Shown piece after piece: positions 8,355 through 17,166 of a stretch of DNA of 32,024 bases. Origin of the DNA: Synergistaceae bacterium (GTDB lineage Bacteria > Synergistota > Synergistia > Synergistales > Aminobacteriaceae); the NCBI GenBank assembly GCA_031272035.1, contig JAISUO010000026.1:1-32024 (forward strand). Direction: 5' to 3'. How positions within the stretch are numbered: position 1 is the first letter of the stretch; every line of letters begins with the position of its first letter. The notes under the pieces were generated by a model that was not told the origin of the DNA, searched no databases, and saw only the letters and a program-made list of their open reading frames with translations. Made by a program: the position numbers and the translations under genes.

Positions 8355-9035
8355 TCAGGAAGAAAGCGCCGCAGAATTCAGGGACTCCAGACGAGTCCCG
8401 CTCCAGCGGCCCAGAGCGATACGGACGATACGCAGATCCTGCCAGCCCGCGATGACGTTCGCGGCGGTCAGCGATTTGACCCACCCGCCGATTCCGTTTC
8501 CCGCCGGGTTCCCCAGAACGAGGGAAATCCAGGGAAACGCGTCCGAACCGCGACCGTCATCCAATTCATCGTTGTCCAATTCGTCGAAGCGGACGCTCAG
8601 GGCATCTTCGCCGTAATGCTCCTTCAGGCGCGTCAAAAGCTCCCCGCCCAGGCGGTGGTCTCCGGGCTGAATCAGGTAATGGGCCGCCCTGCAGTCTTTG
8701 CCCAGAGCGGGGGCCTCCGGCGGCAAAATCCGAAACCCCACCACGCGAAAACCCCTCGGCATCTGCTCATTCCAGATTTTTTCCCAGTCCCCATATTTTA
8801 AATTTTCATACCCGCAATCTTCCTCCAGCCACAGGTCCACCGGCTCGCAAAGCGCCAGGACCCCTGCGGGAAGCTCCGGGCCGAAACTCATTTTCGCGTG
8901 AGGCGAGAATCCCTCGGTGAGGCTCAGCTTTATCCCTCCCCGAGCGGCGACTCTCGTGAAAAGTCCCACCATCGCCACGTGGGGAACAAAACACGCGCCT
9001 CCTCTTTTTTCGTAGAACAGCCGAACCCGGGTCAT
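8355..9035 (-). CDS. DUF2344 (TIGR03936) radical-SAM-linked protein
   Basis: The 226-residue protein begins TRVRLFYEKRGGACFVPHV, the hallmark of DUF2344, followed by the conserved GGIKLSLTEGFSPHAKMSFG (about 32-52). This family is found fused to, or just after, the TIGR03960 radical SAM protein; its biochemical role is not established as far as I know. The ATG at 9035 overlaps the stop codon of the radical SAM gene (ATGA), which fixes the start and suggests coupled translation. Upstream frame extension to 9152 lies inside the radical SAM gene and is rejected. The next gene, rng, starts 32 bases after the end. The three-gene block radical SAM, DUF2344 and rng is a recurrent one in bacteria, which suggests an RNA-related job, but this is inference. 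Confidence 0.85.
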   Translation of the reverse strand: MTRVRLFYEKRGGACFVPHVAMVGLFTRVAARGGIKLSLTEGFSPHAKMSFGPELPAGVLALCEPVDLWLEEDCGYENLKYGDWEKIWNEQMPRGFRVVGFRILPPEAPALGKDCRAAHYLIQPGDHRLGGELLTRLKEHYGEDALSVRFDELDNDELDDGRGSDAFPWISLVLGNPAGNGIGGWVKSLTAANVIAGWQDLRIVRIALGRWSGTRLESLNSAALSS

Positions 9036-10930
9036 TGTACAGGGGCTCCGTTCAAACTGACCTCGCTCAGGACGGTTTCGCTCAGGGAGAGTCCGCTGTT
9101 CCAGGGTTGAAGGCGGGGCGTTGAGTCGCAATTCATTCCGCAGGCGTTGCACAGCAGCCGGCAGTCGGGAGTCAGGAGAGCCGCCCGGGAGGCCTCCCGT
9201 TCTTTCCAGAGGAAGGTTTTGGTCACTCCCGCGTCAATGTGGTCCCAGGGCAGAAATTCCTCTTGTCGGCGGGCCCTTGTGTAATCCTCCGGATTGATGC
9301 CGCACTCCTCAAAAGAGGCCAGCCACAGGGAAAGATCAAATGTCTCGCTCCAGTTGTCGAAGCGGGCGCCCTTTCGCCAGGCGCATTCCAGCGCGTCGGC
9401 CAGACGGCGGTCTCCCCGGGCCAGAACTCCCTCCAGAAAGGACTGTTCCGGTTCATGGTACTTCAGAGACAGGGTTTTGTCCCGAACCTGTCCCCGAAGG
9501 TAGCGGCCTTTCGCCCGAAATTCCTCAATCGTGTCCTGACGTTCCCACTGGAAGGGGGTATGGGCTTTGGGGACAAACCCCGCCACGGAAACCGCCACGG
9601 AGATCCGCTTTCGCCCTTCCTTTCGGGCCAGCCGCACCACGTCCCGGGCGAGGCGCAGAATCCCGTCCAAATCCTCCTCAGTCTCCGTGGGAAGCCCCAT
9701 CATAAAGTACAGTTTGATTCTGTCCCAGCCGTGAGAAAAGGCCCCCCTGAGGCAGGAAAAGATATTTTCCTCGGTAAGGCCCTTGTTGATCACATCCCGC
9801 AGTCTCTGAGTTCCGGCCTCGGGAGCGAAGGTGAGCCCTCCCCGCCGGACTTTTTGGAGCCGGGCCGCCAGATCCACGGAAAAACCATCCATCCTCAGGC
9901 TGGGCAGGCTCAGATGAACCCCCCGTTCCTCCAGACGGGGCGTCAGTTCGTCGATCACCCGGTCGATTCCTGAATAATCGCAGGAGGCCAGGGACAGTAA
10001 ACTCGCTTCTTCCCATCCCGTCCGGCAGACCAGGTTCAGCATGGCCTCCGTCACCGCCTCAGGGTCACGCTCCCGCACGGGCCGGGAGGTCATCCCCGCC
10101 TGGCAGAAGCGACAGCCCCGGGAACAGCCCCGAAAAAGCTCCACAGAGGCCCTGTCATGGACGATCCCCACGGAGGGAACCACCATCGAATCCGGCACCG
10201 GGGCATCTTCAAGGTTCCGGACAAACTGCCGGCGAACGGGCAGCGCGACGGAGCCCGAACGGGCTTCGAAACGCACCCCCTGCCCGTCGTAAACGGGGCG
10301 CACAAACCGGGGGACGAATACCCCCGGAAGCCGGGCGCACTGAGCCAGACGCTCTTCCCGTTTTTCTCCCCGGGTTTCCTTCAGAAGGGCGAGCAGACGC
10401 GGAAGGACGGGCTCTCCTTCCCCCACGCAGAACAGGTCGATGAAGGGAGCCACGGGTTCGGGAACGAAGGCGCCCGGCCCGCCTCCCAGGATGAGGGGAT
10501 GTTCTTCGGAGCGATCCTCGGAACGCAGGGGAATATGCCCCAGGTCCAGCATCGTCAAAATATTGGTGTAGCTCAGTTCATGCTGCAGAGTAAACCCCAG
10601 GACGTCAAAATCGGACAGGGGCAGAGACGTTTCCACCGACGTGAGGGGGAGACCCTTTTCCCGCAAAAGACGTTCCATATCCGTCCAGGGGCAGTAAACC
10701 CTGTCGACAAAAACACCCTGACTTCGCAAAAAGGGCTCCAGAATCTGAAAACCATAATAACTCATCCCGATTTCGTAGACGTCGGGAAAAGCGAGACACA
10801 CACGCAGAGCGTCTTTATCGACCTCGAAACCGGAGCGACAAAAACGCCACTCGCTTCCGCTGTAGCGGGAAGGACGAGCGACCTGCGCCAAAAGCGGCCA
10901 CAGGGGGTTATCGAACTCGGGAAACGACAT
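9032..10930 (-). CDS. TIGR03960-type radical SAM protein with N-terminal B12-binding-like region
   Basis: The 632-residue protein has an N-terminal region of the type that precedes methylthiotransferase-like radical SAM enzymes (CLAFPDVYEIGMSYYGFQIL, then LSDFDVLGFTLQHELSYTN and LGGGPGA). It is followed by a 4Fe-4S-binding CSRGCRFC motif (C269, C273, C276 counted from the chosen start). The cluster and S-adenosylmethionine would generate a 5'-deoxyadenosyl radical; the substrate is unknown. The ATG at 10930 has GGAGG seven bases upstream, so the longer frame starting at 10996 is not used. A C-terminal segment carries a cysteine group (CRLLCNACGMNCD). It follows rodA by about 76 bases and overlaps the DUF2344 gene by four. 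Confidence 0.88.
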   Translation of the reverse strand: MSFPEFDNPLWPLLAQVARPSRYSGSEWRFCRSGFEVDKDALRVCLAFPDVYEIGMSYYGFQILEPFLRSQGVFVDRVYCPWTDMERLLREKGLPLTSVETSLPLSDFDVLGFTLQHELSYTNILTMLDLGHIPLRSEDRSEEHPLILGGGPGAFVPEPVAPFIDLFCVGEGEPVLPRLLALLKETRGEKREERLAQCARLPGVFVPRFVRPVYDGQGVRFEARSGSVALPVRRQFVRNLEDAPVPDSMVVPSVGIVHDRASVELFRGCSRGCRFCQAGMTSRPVRERDPEAVTEAMLNLVCRTGWEEASLLSLASCDYSGIDRVIDELTPRLEERGVHLSLPSLRMDGFSVDLAARLQKVRRGGLTFAPEAGTQRLRDVINKGLTEENIFSCLRGAFSHGWDRIKLYFMMGLPTETEEDLDGILRLARDVVRLARKEGRKRISVAVSVAGFVPKAHTPFQWERQDTIEEFRAKGRYLRGQVRDKTLSLKYHEPEQSFLEGVLARGDRRLADALECAWRKGARFDNWSETFDLSLWLASFEECGINPEDYTRARRQEEFLPWDHIDAGVTKTFLWKEREASRAALLTPDCRLLCNACGMNCDSTPRLQPWNSGLSLSETVLSEVSLNGAPVQ

Positions 10931-11006
10931 TAAATTTCCTCCAGGGAACGCGCCGGAAAAGACGCGTTCGTCATTTGCTTCGGGATGGATTTTCAAACCG
11001 GTCAGG

Positions 11007-12125
11007 TCAAAGTTGTTTGTAGCGTTTCGCCGAACCGACGTACACGCTGCCGACCAGCCCCAATGCGATGGATATGGCGATCAGAGAGCTTCCTCCATAA
11101 CTCAGGAAAGGAAGGGTGATCCCCGTAATCGGCATAAGTCCCATGCTCATCCCTATGTTTTCGAACATCTGAAACCAAATCCACGCCGCAACTCCTGTTA
11201 CGAGAAGTTTTCCGCGCATGTCGCGGCTTTTCATGCCCGTGTTCACGAGACGCATAAATATGATACCAAAAATCAGCAAAAGCAGAGTCGTTCCCCAAAA
11301 GCCAAATTCTTCAGCATAAACACTGAAAATAAAATCCGTATGAGGCTCCGGAAGGAAGCGCAGCTTGCTCTGCTGCCCCTGGAGAAAGCCTTTGCCCCAG
11401 AAGCTCCCCGACCCCACCGCTATCCGGGATTGAATGGCGTTGTACCCCGCTCCCAGAGGGTCCCGGGTGGGATCCAGGAAAACCAGCAGCCTCATTTTCT
11501 GATAATCCCGCAGGAAAAACCAGGCGAAAGGCAGAAGCCCCACGCCCAGCCCCATCATGGCGCAGAGATACCTGAAGGGCGCTCCGGCCACGAAGATCAC
11601 GCACAGCATAATGAACAGATACACAAGCGCGCTGCCCAAATCCGGCTGTCCCAAAAGCAGGAGAATAACCGGCATTCCAATCCCCCATCCCGCCAGAAAA
11701 GTCCTCAGGGTCAGAGGGGGATAACGGCTCAAAAATTTACTTAAAAGAAGAATCAGAGAAATTTTCGCGAACTCCGACGGCTGAAGGCGCACGACTCCCA
11801 GGGAGATCCATCGCTGGGCGCCTTTTACCGTTGGAGCCGTCAGGTCCATAAAGAACAGCAGCAGAAGCGTCAGCCCGTAAATCAAATAGGCCATATCCAA
11901 AAATTTTTCGTACCCGACGGCCAGAACGGACGAATAAGCGGCGCACACCACCGCCACCCATCCCAACTGCCTCACGGCAAACTCCATCCCCCGACCGGAA
12001 AAACCGGAAGCCGCGCTGAAAATGCACAGGACGCCCCACATCATCAGACAGAGAACGCTGCAGCAAAGCAGCCTGTCCGACGCGGCCAGATCCTCGCCGA
12101 AGGTGGAAAGCCGCGGGGATTCCAC
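11007..12125 (-). CDS. rodA: Rod-shape peptidoglycan glycosyltransferase RodA (SEDS family)
   Basis: RodA polymerises lipid II into glycan strands for lateral wall growth, working with the PBP2 transpeptidase encoded upstream. The 372-residue protein is polytopic, with about ten hydrophobic segments. It shows the SEDS motifs KGAQRWISLG and RLQPSEFAKI (about 99-125), GYNAIQSRIAVGSG and FLPEPHTDFIFSVYAEEFG (about 226-277), and the C-terminal PITGITLPFLSYGGSS. The loop sequences and the neighbours mreB-mreC-mreD-PBP2 identify it as RodA rather than FtsW. The start is GTG at 12125, with AGAGAG about seven bases ahead; it lies 14 bases after minE. Confidence 0.94.
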   Translation of the reverse strand: MESPRLSTFGEDLAASDRLLCCSVLCLMMWGVLCIFSAASGFSGRGMEFAVRQLGWVAVVCAAYSSVLAVGYEKFLDMAYLIYGLTLLLLFFMDLTAPTVKGAQRWISLGVVRLQPSEFAKISLILLLSKFLSRYPPLTLRTFLAGWGIGMPVILLLLGQPDLGSALVYLFIMLCVIFVAGAPFRYLCAMMGLGVGLLPFAWFFLRDYQKMRLLVFLDPTRDPLGAGYNAIQSRIAVGSGSFWGKGFLQGQQSKLRFLPEPHTDFIFSVYAEEFGFWGTTLLLLIFGIIFMRLVNTGMKSRDMRGKLLVTGVAAWIWFQMFENIGMSMGLMPITGITLPFLSYGGSSLIAISIALGLVGSVYVGSAKRYKQL

Positions 12126-12139
12126 AGAGTTCTCTCTTT

Positions 12140-12541
12140 CTACCGATGGCGCCTGCGGGCGCTGCCGGGACTGCGCGGCGAGGGCGCGGAAACGGGATCG
12201 GCGGGCGAAATCTCTTCTTCTAAATTATTATTTCTGCTCTGTCGTTCATCGGCAACGTCCACGCTTCCCCGCCGGACTCTCAAAATGGGAATATTCGTCA
12301 CCAGAGTGACCGTGCGCTTATCGTGGTTTGAATCCAAATCCTGCCCCAGCTTCATTTCGATTCTGGATTCGTCGATTTCCATGTATTTTGTCAGAACTGT
12401 GATCATATCTCTTCGCAAATTCCCCAGCATCTGAGGTGTAATGTCGGTACGATCATGAATGAGGATCCTCCGGATGCGGTCATTTGCTTTTTGGGCGGAA
12501 CCGCTGCTGCTACGGCCAAACAATCTTCTGAAAAATTCCAC
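12140..12541 (-). CDS. minE: Cell division topological specificity factor MinE, with extended C-terminus
   Basis: MinE stimulates the MinD ATPase and drives the Min oscillation that keeps the division ring at mid-cell. The protein begins EFFRRLFGR, an amphipathic membrane-contact helix, then the MinD-contact region (RIRRILIHDRTDITPQML, about 23-40) and the dimer domain ending near VTLVTNIPILRVRR (about 78-91). At 133 residues it is about 40-45 residues longer than the usual 85-90. The extra tail is Asn/Glu-rich and then Pro/Ser/Arg-rich, ends in RRRHR, and looks disordered. The GTG start at 12541 has GGGGGAG eight bases upstream. It lies 39 bases after minD. Confidence 0.93.
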   Translation of the reverse strand: MEFFRRLFGRSSSGSAQKANDRIRRILIHDRTDITPQMLGNLRRDMITVLTKYMEIDESRIEMKLGQDLDSNHDKRTVTLVTNIPILRVRRGSVDVADERQSRNNNLEEEISPADPVSAPSPRSPGSARRRHR

Positions 12542-12580
12542 CTCTATCGCTCCCCCATCGGGCTTCCCGACGCTGTATTT

Positions 12581-13384
12581 TTAAAAACCGAACATTTTCT
12601 TCAGACTGGAGAAAATTCCCTTCGACCTGCCGCTGTCCAGTTGAAGCCAGGGAACCTCCAGCCCCTGAATTCTGGAGGCTATGTTGGAATAGGCCTGAGC
12701 GGCCGGAGATTCCTGGGCGAAGGTGAGAGGTTCGCCGCGATTTGCCGATTTGATCACGCTGTCGTCTTCCGGGACGATCCCGATCAGCTTAATGGAAAGA
12801 ACGTCCAGAATATCCTCTTTCGCCAGCATGTCCCCGTCTTCCACCATGGTGGCGCGAAAACGGTTGATAATGAGTCGTATGGGGGATTTTCCCATGGATT
12901 CAAGCATGCCGATGATGCGGTCCGCGTCCCGAACGGCGGGAACCTCCGGCGTTGTAACCACAAGAGCTTCGTCCGCCCCGGCGGCCGCGTTTTTAAAGCC
13001 CCCCTCGATCCCGGCCGGACAGTCCAGAAGAATAAAATCGAAATCGGGTCTTAAATCCTCGCAGAGTTTCGCCATCTGGTCGGGAGTCACAGCGTCCTTC
13101 GTGCGAGTCTGAGCCGCCGGCAGGAGAAAAAGATTGCTTCCCACGCGTTTGTCGCGGACCAGAGCCTGGTTGAGTTTGCATTTTTTCTCGATCACGTCGA
13201 TAAAATTGTAGACGACCCTGTTTTCGAGGCCCATTACCACGTCGAGATTGCGCAATCCGATGTCGGCGTCCACAGCGACGACTTTTTTCCCCGACTTTGC
13301 CAGCGCCACAGCAAGGTTGGCGGTAGTCGTCGTTTTACCCACGCCGCCTTTACCGGACGTAATGACAATCACCCTTCCACCCAC
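12581..13384 (-). CDS. minD: Septum site-determining ATPase MinD
   Basis: MinD is a membrane-binding ATPase that carries MinC and is released by MinE. The deviant Walker A SGKGGVGKTT (about 10-19) is followed by DADIGLRNLDVVMGLE, FDFILLDCPAGIE and the C-terminal amphipathic membrane-targeting helix GIFSSLKKMFGF. The choice of start is open: a GTG at 13384 gives the family-like beginning MGGRVIVITSGKGG with GGAGGG seven bases ahead, while the frame continues up to an ATG at 13399 that overlaps the same ribosome-binding site. I use 13384 (267 residues). The gene sits between minC and minE as in many bacteria. Confidence 0.94.
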   Translation of the reverse strand: MGGRVIVITSGKGGVGKTTTTANLAVALAKSGKKVVAVDADIGLRNLDVVMGLENRVVYNFIDVIEKKCKLNQALVRDKRVGSNLFLLPAAQTRTKDAVTPDQMAKLCEDLRPDFDFILLDCPAGIEGGFKNAAAGADEALVVTTPEVPAVRDADRIIGMLESMGKSPIRLIINRFRATMVEDGDMLAKEDILDVLSIKLIGIVPEDDSVIKSANRGEPLTFAQESPAAQAYSNIASRIQGLEVPWLQLDSGRSKGIFSSLKKMFGF

Positions 13385-13439
13385 AACAAAGCCCTCCATT
13401 CAATGTAGCCGAAAATCCCCATACACAATGATAGCAGGT

Positions 13440-14135
13440 TTATATCCCGTCGTTCCCCGCATCTGTTTTCCAGCCTCTGAAAAAAAGTCCGTTTTCTTCC
13501 AGAGTAATAATAACAGGTTTTTGCCACCACTTTATATCGGGTCCCAATTCGCTGCATAATTTATCGCCGATTCGCAACTGCCTCGCCTCGAAGGACCCCG
13601 CCAGAACGTAAACACCCTCCGTATCCCGACATCCCGCGTGGACCAGGCCCTTCAGGCTCCCCGTCACGGAAACGCTGCCTCCCGCGAAAATTTCCGCCCC
13701 ATAGTTTAAGTCTCCCCGCAATACCACGTTTCCCGGCGCTTCCTCGTGCTGACCGGAGCGCAGCGTGTGATCCAGGATGAGGGTGGGAACTCCGTGTTCG
13801 GTCCGGTTTTCCGGTTCGGCGGTTTTGAACCCTCCCCGGTCGAGAAGAGCCCGGGTTTCCTCATCCGAAGAAATCCACGCCAGAATTTTAATTTCTCTGG
13901 GCCAGATCACCCGACGCAGAATTTGGGCGATCATTTCCTCCGAACAGGCCCGGGACTGAAAATCCAGGGCCACTCCCGTCCCCAGTGGCAGAACGTAGGT
14001 TTCTTTGGGAATCGCTTCAAATTTTTCAATCAGAATATCCTCCGGAAGTTCCTCCGGGAAAAGAATGCGTATGCCAAAGTGGGTTCCCTTCAGCTGAAGC
14101 GCCGGAGAATCGGTATCGATTCCCTGGTATGACAT
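13440..14135 (-). CDS. minC: Septum formation inhibitor MinC
   Basis: MinC blocks FtsZ polymerisation and is placed at the poles by MinD. The 231-residue protein has a weakly conserved N-terminal domain (about 1-105) and a well-conserved C-terminal beta-helix beginning LRSGQ (about 125). The latter includes NVVLRGDLNYGAEIFAGGSV, GLVHAGCRDTE and QLRIGDKLC, the MinD-binding and dimerisation surface. The start ATG at 14135 lies four bases beyond the PBP2 stop codon, so minC is likely translated from the mre-PBP2 message. About 55 bases separate it from minD. Confidence 0.93.
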   Translation of the reverse strand: MSYQGIDTDSPALQLKGTHFGIRILFPEELPEDILIEKFEAIPKETYVLPLGTGVALDFQSRACSEEMIAQILRRVIWPREIKILAWISSDEETRALLDRGGFKTAEPENRTEHGVPTLILDHTLRSGQHEEAPGNVVLRGDLNYGAEIFAGGSVSVTGSLKGLVHAGCRDTEGVYVLAGSFEARQLRIGDKLCSELGPDIKWWQKPVIITLEENGLFFRGWKTDAGNDGI

Positions 14136-14139
14136 ATCT

Positions 14140-15906
14140 CTAATCCTCCTGATTTTCAGACTGATTTTCAGATTCTCCCGCGGGATGGCTCAGCATATAG
14201 GCCAAAACCTCCCCCACGATGGGGGATGCCACGCTGCTGCCATGTTGTCCCGCTTCTACAACGGCCACAGCCACGTACTGGGGGGCGTCGGCCGGAGCGT
14301 ATCCGGCGAACAGCGCGTGGTCCAAACCGTGGGCGTTTTGAGCCGTACCCGTCTTGCCCGCGATGGAGACGCCGAAGCGCCCCGCCCTCATTCCGGTTCC
14401 CCGCCGGACCACGTAATCCAGACCTTTTCGAACCACGGCCAGATTTTCCGGCCTGATCTCCAGATCCACGGATTCCCTGAAAGCAGAATTCTCAAGGAAA
14501 GGAGTCACCAGACGCCCGCCGTTGGCCACAGCCGCGTAGATTCTGGCGATCTGGAGCGGGGTGAGAAGCACGAAACCCTGTCCGATGGAATAGTTGATCG
14601 TGTCGCCCTGATACCAGTTTTCTCCCAGGCGTTTTTTCTTCCATTCCGGTCCCGCCGCGTTGCCCGCCGCTTCTCCCGGCAGATCCACCCCCGTGGGGCT
14701 GCCCAGTCCAAACCGGCGTACCCATTTCAGGAGCCGATCGATACCGAGCTTCATCCCGGCCTGATAAAAATAGACATCGCAGGAATGCTGCAGAGCTCCA
14801 GTGAGGTTCAGAGAGCCATGCCCACTCCTCCGCCAGCATCGAAAGGTTCGGGAAGGCAGTCGCAGCCCCCCCGAACAGAAAACGGTGGACTCCGGCGTTA
14901 TGGCTTCCTCTTCCAGCGCCGCCAGGGCCACCAGGGTCTTGAAGGTGGAGGCCGGAGGATAGACCCCCGCTATGGAGCGATCCAGCATGGGCCTGTCCGG
15001 ATCCTCCGTGATTTCCTTCCACTCCCTGCCCGAGACCCCCCAGGCCAGCGGATTGTTGTCGTAGGTGGGAGCCGACGCCAGTACCACTACGGCGCCTGTC
15101 TTCACGTCCATGGCCACCACGGCGCCTCTGTAGTCCTTCAGAAGTTCCGCCGCCAGCTTTTGAGCCCCCATGTCCAAGGTCAGATGAATATCCTTTCCCT
15201 TGACAAAGGGGCGCATATCCACGGTTCGCACCCGGCGCCCCCTGGCGTCCACTTCGATGGCCTCCTCGCCGGCCATGCCTCTCAGCTCGTCCTCGTAATA
15301 GCGCTCGATGCCCCCTCTGCCGATGAGGTCGCCGCCCGCATATTCTCCGGCAGAGCTGTTCTTCAGCTCATTTTCCGAAATTTCTCCCACATATCCCGTG
15401 ACGTTGGCCACGAGAGCCCCTGCGGGATACGTCCTGCGCCACTCGGGAATGGGAAAGAGCTGCTTCGGAAATTCGGGATCCGCCACCAGCTCCGCCATTT
15501 GCGCTATGGTCAGATTGGGCACCAGGCGAATGACTCGATAAGGCGCCCACCGCTGTTTTTTGATCGTTCGCTCCAGATCCTCCACGGCGACGGGAATTCC
15601 GTGAATCGACAGAAGCTCGCTGATGCGGTTGAGCATTCCCGGCCGATCCAGATCCAGAGGGTAGCCCATGATGCTGAACGTGGTTTCGTTGATGGCCAGG
15701 GGGACCCCGTTGCGATCGTAAATTTTCCCCCGGGGGGAGGAAAAGCGAATCAGCCTCAGTCGGTTGTTGTAAGCGAGACGAACGTATCGATCCGCGTGAA
15801 CGATCTGAAAAAAATAAAGCCCCGTAAAAAGCACTCCGAGACTGATAAAAATCGCGTACAGCAGTATTCTCAGCCGCGTATCCAGCAAATCCCGTATCTC
15901 AGGCAT
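14140..15906 (-). CDS. mrdA: Penicillin-binding protein 2, elongation transpeptidase
   Basis: PBP2 cross-links peptidoglycan in the rod complex and is the partner of RodA. The 588-residue protein has one N-terminal membrane anchor (about 12-36), a dimerisation domain with SSPRGKIYDRNGVPLA (about 56-71), and a transpeptidase domain with all three catalytic motifs: STFK (S320 as the acyl-enzyme serine), SCD (375-377) and KTG (518-520). The SCDVYFY form of motif 2 is typical of PBP2 rather than PBP3. The ATG at 15906 overlaps the mreD stop by eight bases and the stop is four bases before minC, so it is embedded in one transcript. Confidence 0.95.
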   Translation of the reverse strand: MPEIRDLLDTRLRILLYAIFISLGVLFTGLYFFQIVHADRYVRLAYNNRLRLIRFSSPRGKIYDRNGVPLAINETTFSIMGYPLDLDRPGMLNRISELLSIHGIPVAVEDLERTIKKQRWAPYRVIRLVPNLTIAQMAELVADPEFPKQLFPIPEWRRTYPAGALVANVTGYVGEISENELKNSSAGEYAGGDLIGRGGIERYYEDELRGMAGEEAIEVDARGRRVRTVDMRPFVKGKDIHLTLDMGAQKLAAELLKDYRGAVVAMDVKTGAVVVLASAPTYDNNPLAWGVSGREWKEITEDPDRPMLDRSIAGVYPPASTFKTLVALAALEEEAITPESTVFCSGGLRLPSRTFRCWRRSGHGSLNLTGALQHSCDVYFYQAGMKLGIDRLLKWVRRFGLGSPTGVDLPGEAAGNAAGPEWKKKRLGENWYQGDTINYSIGQGFVLLTPLQIARIYAAVANGGRLVTPFLENSAFRESVDLEIRPENLAVVRKGLDYVVRRGTGMRAGRFGVSIAGKTGTAQNAHGLDHALFAGYAPADAPQYVAVAVVEAGQHGSSVASPIVGEVLAYMLSHPAGESENQSENQED

Positions 15907-16363
15907 TGTGATCCTTCACGTGTTTCAGATAAAAAAAGAGGCCCAAAAGCGCCAGAGGAACGACACAACCCTGCTGAACCGCGAAAAAGGTCCACTCCAT
16001 CTCCCTGATGTTCCGCCCCGGAAGCAAAAGCGTCAAAAGCGGAGAAAGCACCTGCGTCGTCCAAAACAGAAAAAAAATGACGACGGGCGTCCGCCCCGAC
16101 GCGGGAAGGGTGTTCCAGACCCACAAAGTCAGCATGACGGTGCACACGTAAATCAGAGTATAAAGCCCCGGAATGCCCACCCACCGCAGGTCCCAGAAAA
16201 GTCCTCCGAAAAATGCCCACCAGATGATGGAGATGCTCATTTCCCGATCCTGGGTCATCAGCCGGTAAACGAGACTCAGCAAAAAGATTTCGGGAATTTG
16301 CATGATTCCCCAGGTCAGGACGCAAAGAAGATCCTGAACGAGCCAGCATATCAGGTAGATCAT
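15899..16363 (-). CDS. mreD: Rod shape-determining membrane protein MreD
   Basis: The 154-residue protein is strongly hydrophobic, with about five membrane segments, as in MreD. Motif conservation is low in this family, but the internal GGLFWDLRWVGIPGLYTLIY segment (about 53-72) matches its typical G-x-x-x-D pattern. The identification rests mainly on position: it starts with an ATGA overlap on the mreC stop and runs eight bases into the PBP2 gene. It is thought to sit with MreC and RodA/PBP2 in the inner membrane. No better alternative is apparent. Confidence 0.88.
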   Translation of the reverse strand: MIYLICWLVQDLLCVLTWGIMQIPEIFLLSLVYRLMTQDREMSISIIWWAFFGGLFWDLRWVGIPGLYTLIYVCTVMLTLWVWNTLPASGRTPVVIFFLFWTTQVLSPLLTLLLPGRNIREMEWTFFAVQQGCVVPLALLGLFFYLKHVKDHNA

Positions 16364-17151
16364 CGCAATATGCTCCGGGAGTGTTTCAGAACCGAAAGCA
16401 GGTACAATTTCCCAAAGGTCGCTCCGGGTTTTATTTTATAGGTTACATAACCGCTTTCCGAAAGACGGGCCTCCTCGTCGATATAGCCGATGGGAATTCC
16501 CGGGGGAAGGATCTCGCTCACCAGAGCGGTGCTCACCTTCATCCCCTTCTCGATGCCGTGGGACTCCGGAATGTAGGTCAGCAGCACCGAACCATCCCCG
16601 TCTCCCACCACGATTCCCAGCTCCCGGGTTTCCTCCACCACGGCGGGAATCAAAAGAGACGAGGAAGTCAGCAGCTCCACCCAGGAGGAAAAGGAGCTCA
16701 CCGAACTCACCCTTCCCACCAGAAAACCGTTTTGAAAAACGGGCAGCCCCATGATGATGCCGTTCTTCTCGCCCCTGTTGATCCTGCACTCGTTCCACCA
16801 GGACTGGGGTTCCCGCAGCGTCACCCGGGCGCCGTCCATACGCGTGTCCAGCTCGGTTCGAATCTGCTCCGCCACCAGGACGGAATTGACCACCTGCAGT
16901 TTGGAGTTTTCGTTTTTCAGAGATTCGATCTGACGAATCAAATCATTTTTGCCGCGGGACCAAAGATAAAGGTCCATGAGAGACTCCCGCAGAAGGACGG
17001 CGGGATACTCCGGCACGGCCAGCGCATTTCCCGTCAGATCGACAATGTTTCTCAACAGACTGAAGCCGGGGGACATTCCCAGCAGAAAAAGTCCCGCCGT
17101 AAGCGCCACCAGTCCGTGTATCCACTCGCGAGTCAGACGTCTGTCGGCCAT
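16360..17151 (-). CDS. mreC: Rod shape-determining protein MreC
   Basis: MreC is a bitopic inner-membrane protein that activates PBP2 and links it to MreB. The 263-residue product has one N-terminal membrane helix (about 12-30), a coiled-coil stretch (about 60-90, LIRQIESLKNENSKLQVVN), and a beta-barrel region with RGEKNGIIMGLPVFQNGFLVGRV-type residues (about 125-150) and VLLTYIPESHGIEKGMKV. The last residues overlap mreD by four bases. The gene begins 16 bases after mreB. The ribosome-binding site before the ATG at 17151 is weak, so coupling to mreB translation is plausible. Confidence 0.93.
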   Translation of the reverse strand: MADRRLTREWIHGLVALTAGLFLLGMSPGFSLLRNIVDLTGNALAVPEYPAVLLRESLMDLYLWSRGKNDLIRQIESLKNENSKLQVVNSVLVAEQIRTELDTRMDGARVTLREPQSWWNECRINRGEKNGIIMGLPVFQNGFLVGRVSSVSSFSSWVELLTSSSLLIPAVVEETRELGIVVGDGDGSVLLTYIPESHGIEKGMKVSTALVSEILPPGIPIGYIDEEARLSESGYVTYKIKPGATFGKLYLLSVLKHSRSILR

Positions 17152-17166
17152 GAGTTCATTTTCGCG

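Noticed and set aside
8323-8484. Extended N-terminus of RNase G/E from an upstream start
   Set aside because: The extra 54 residues lie inside the end of the DUF2344 gene in another frame and have no family similarity; GAGGAGG before the GTG at 8322 fits better.
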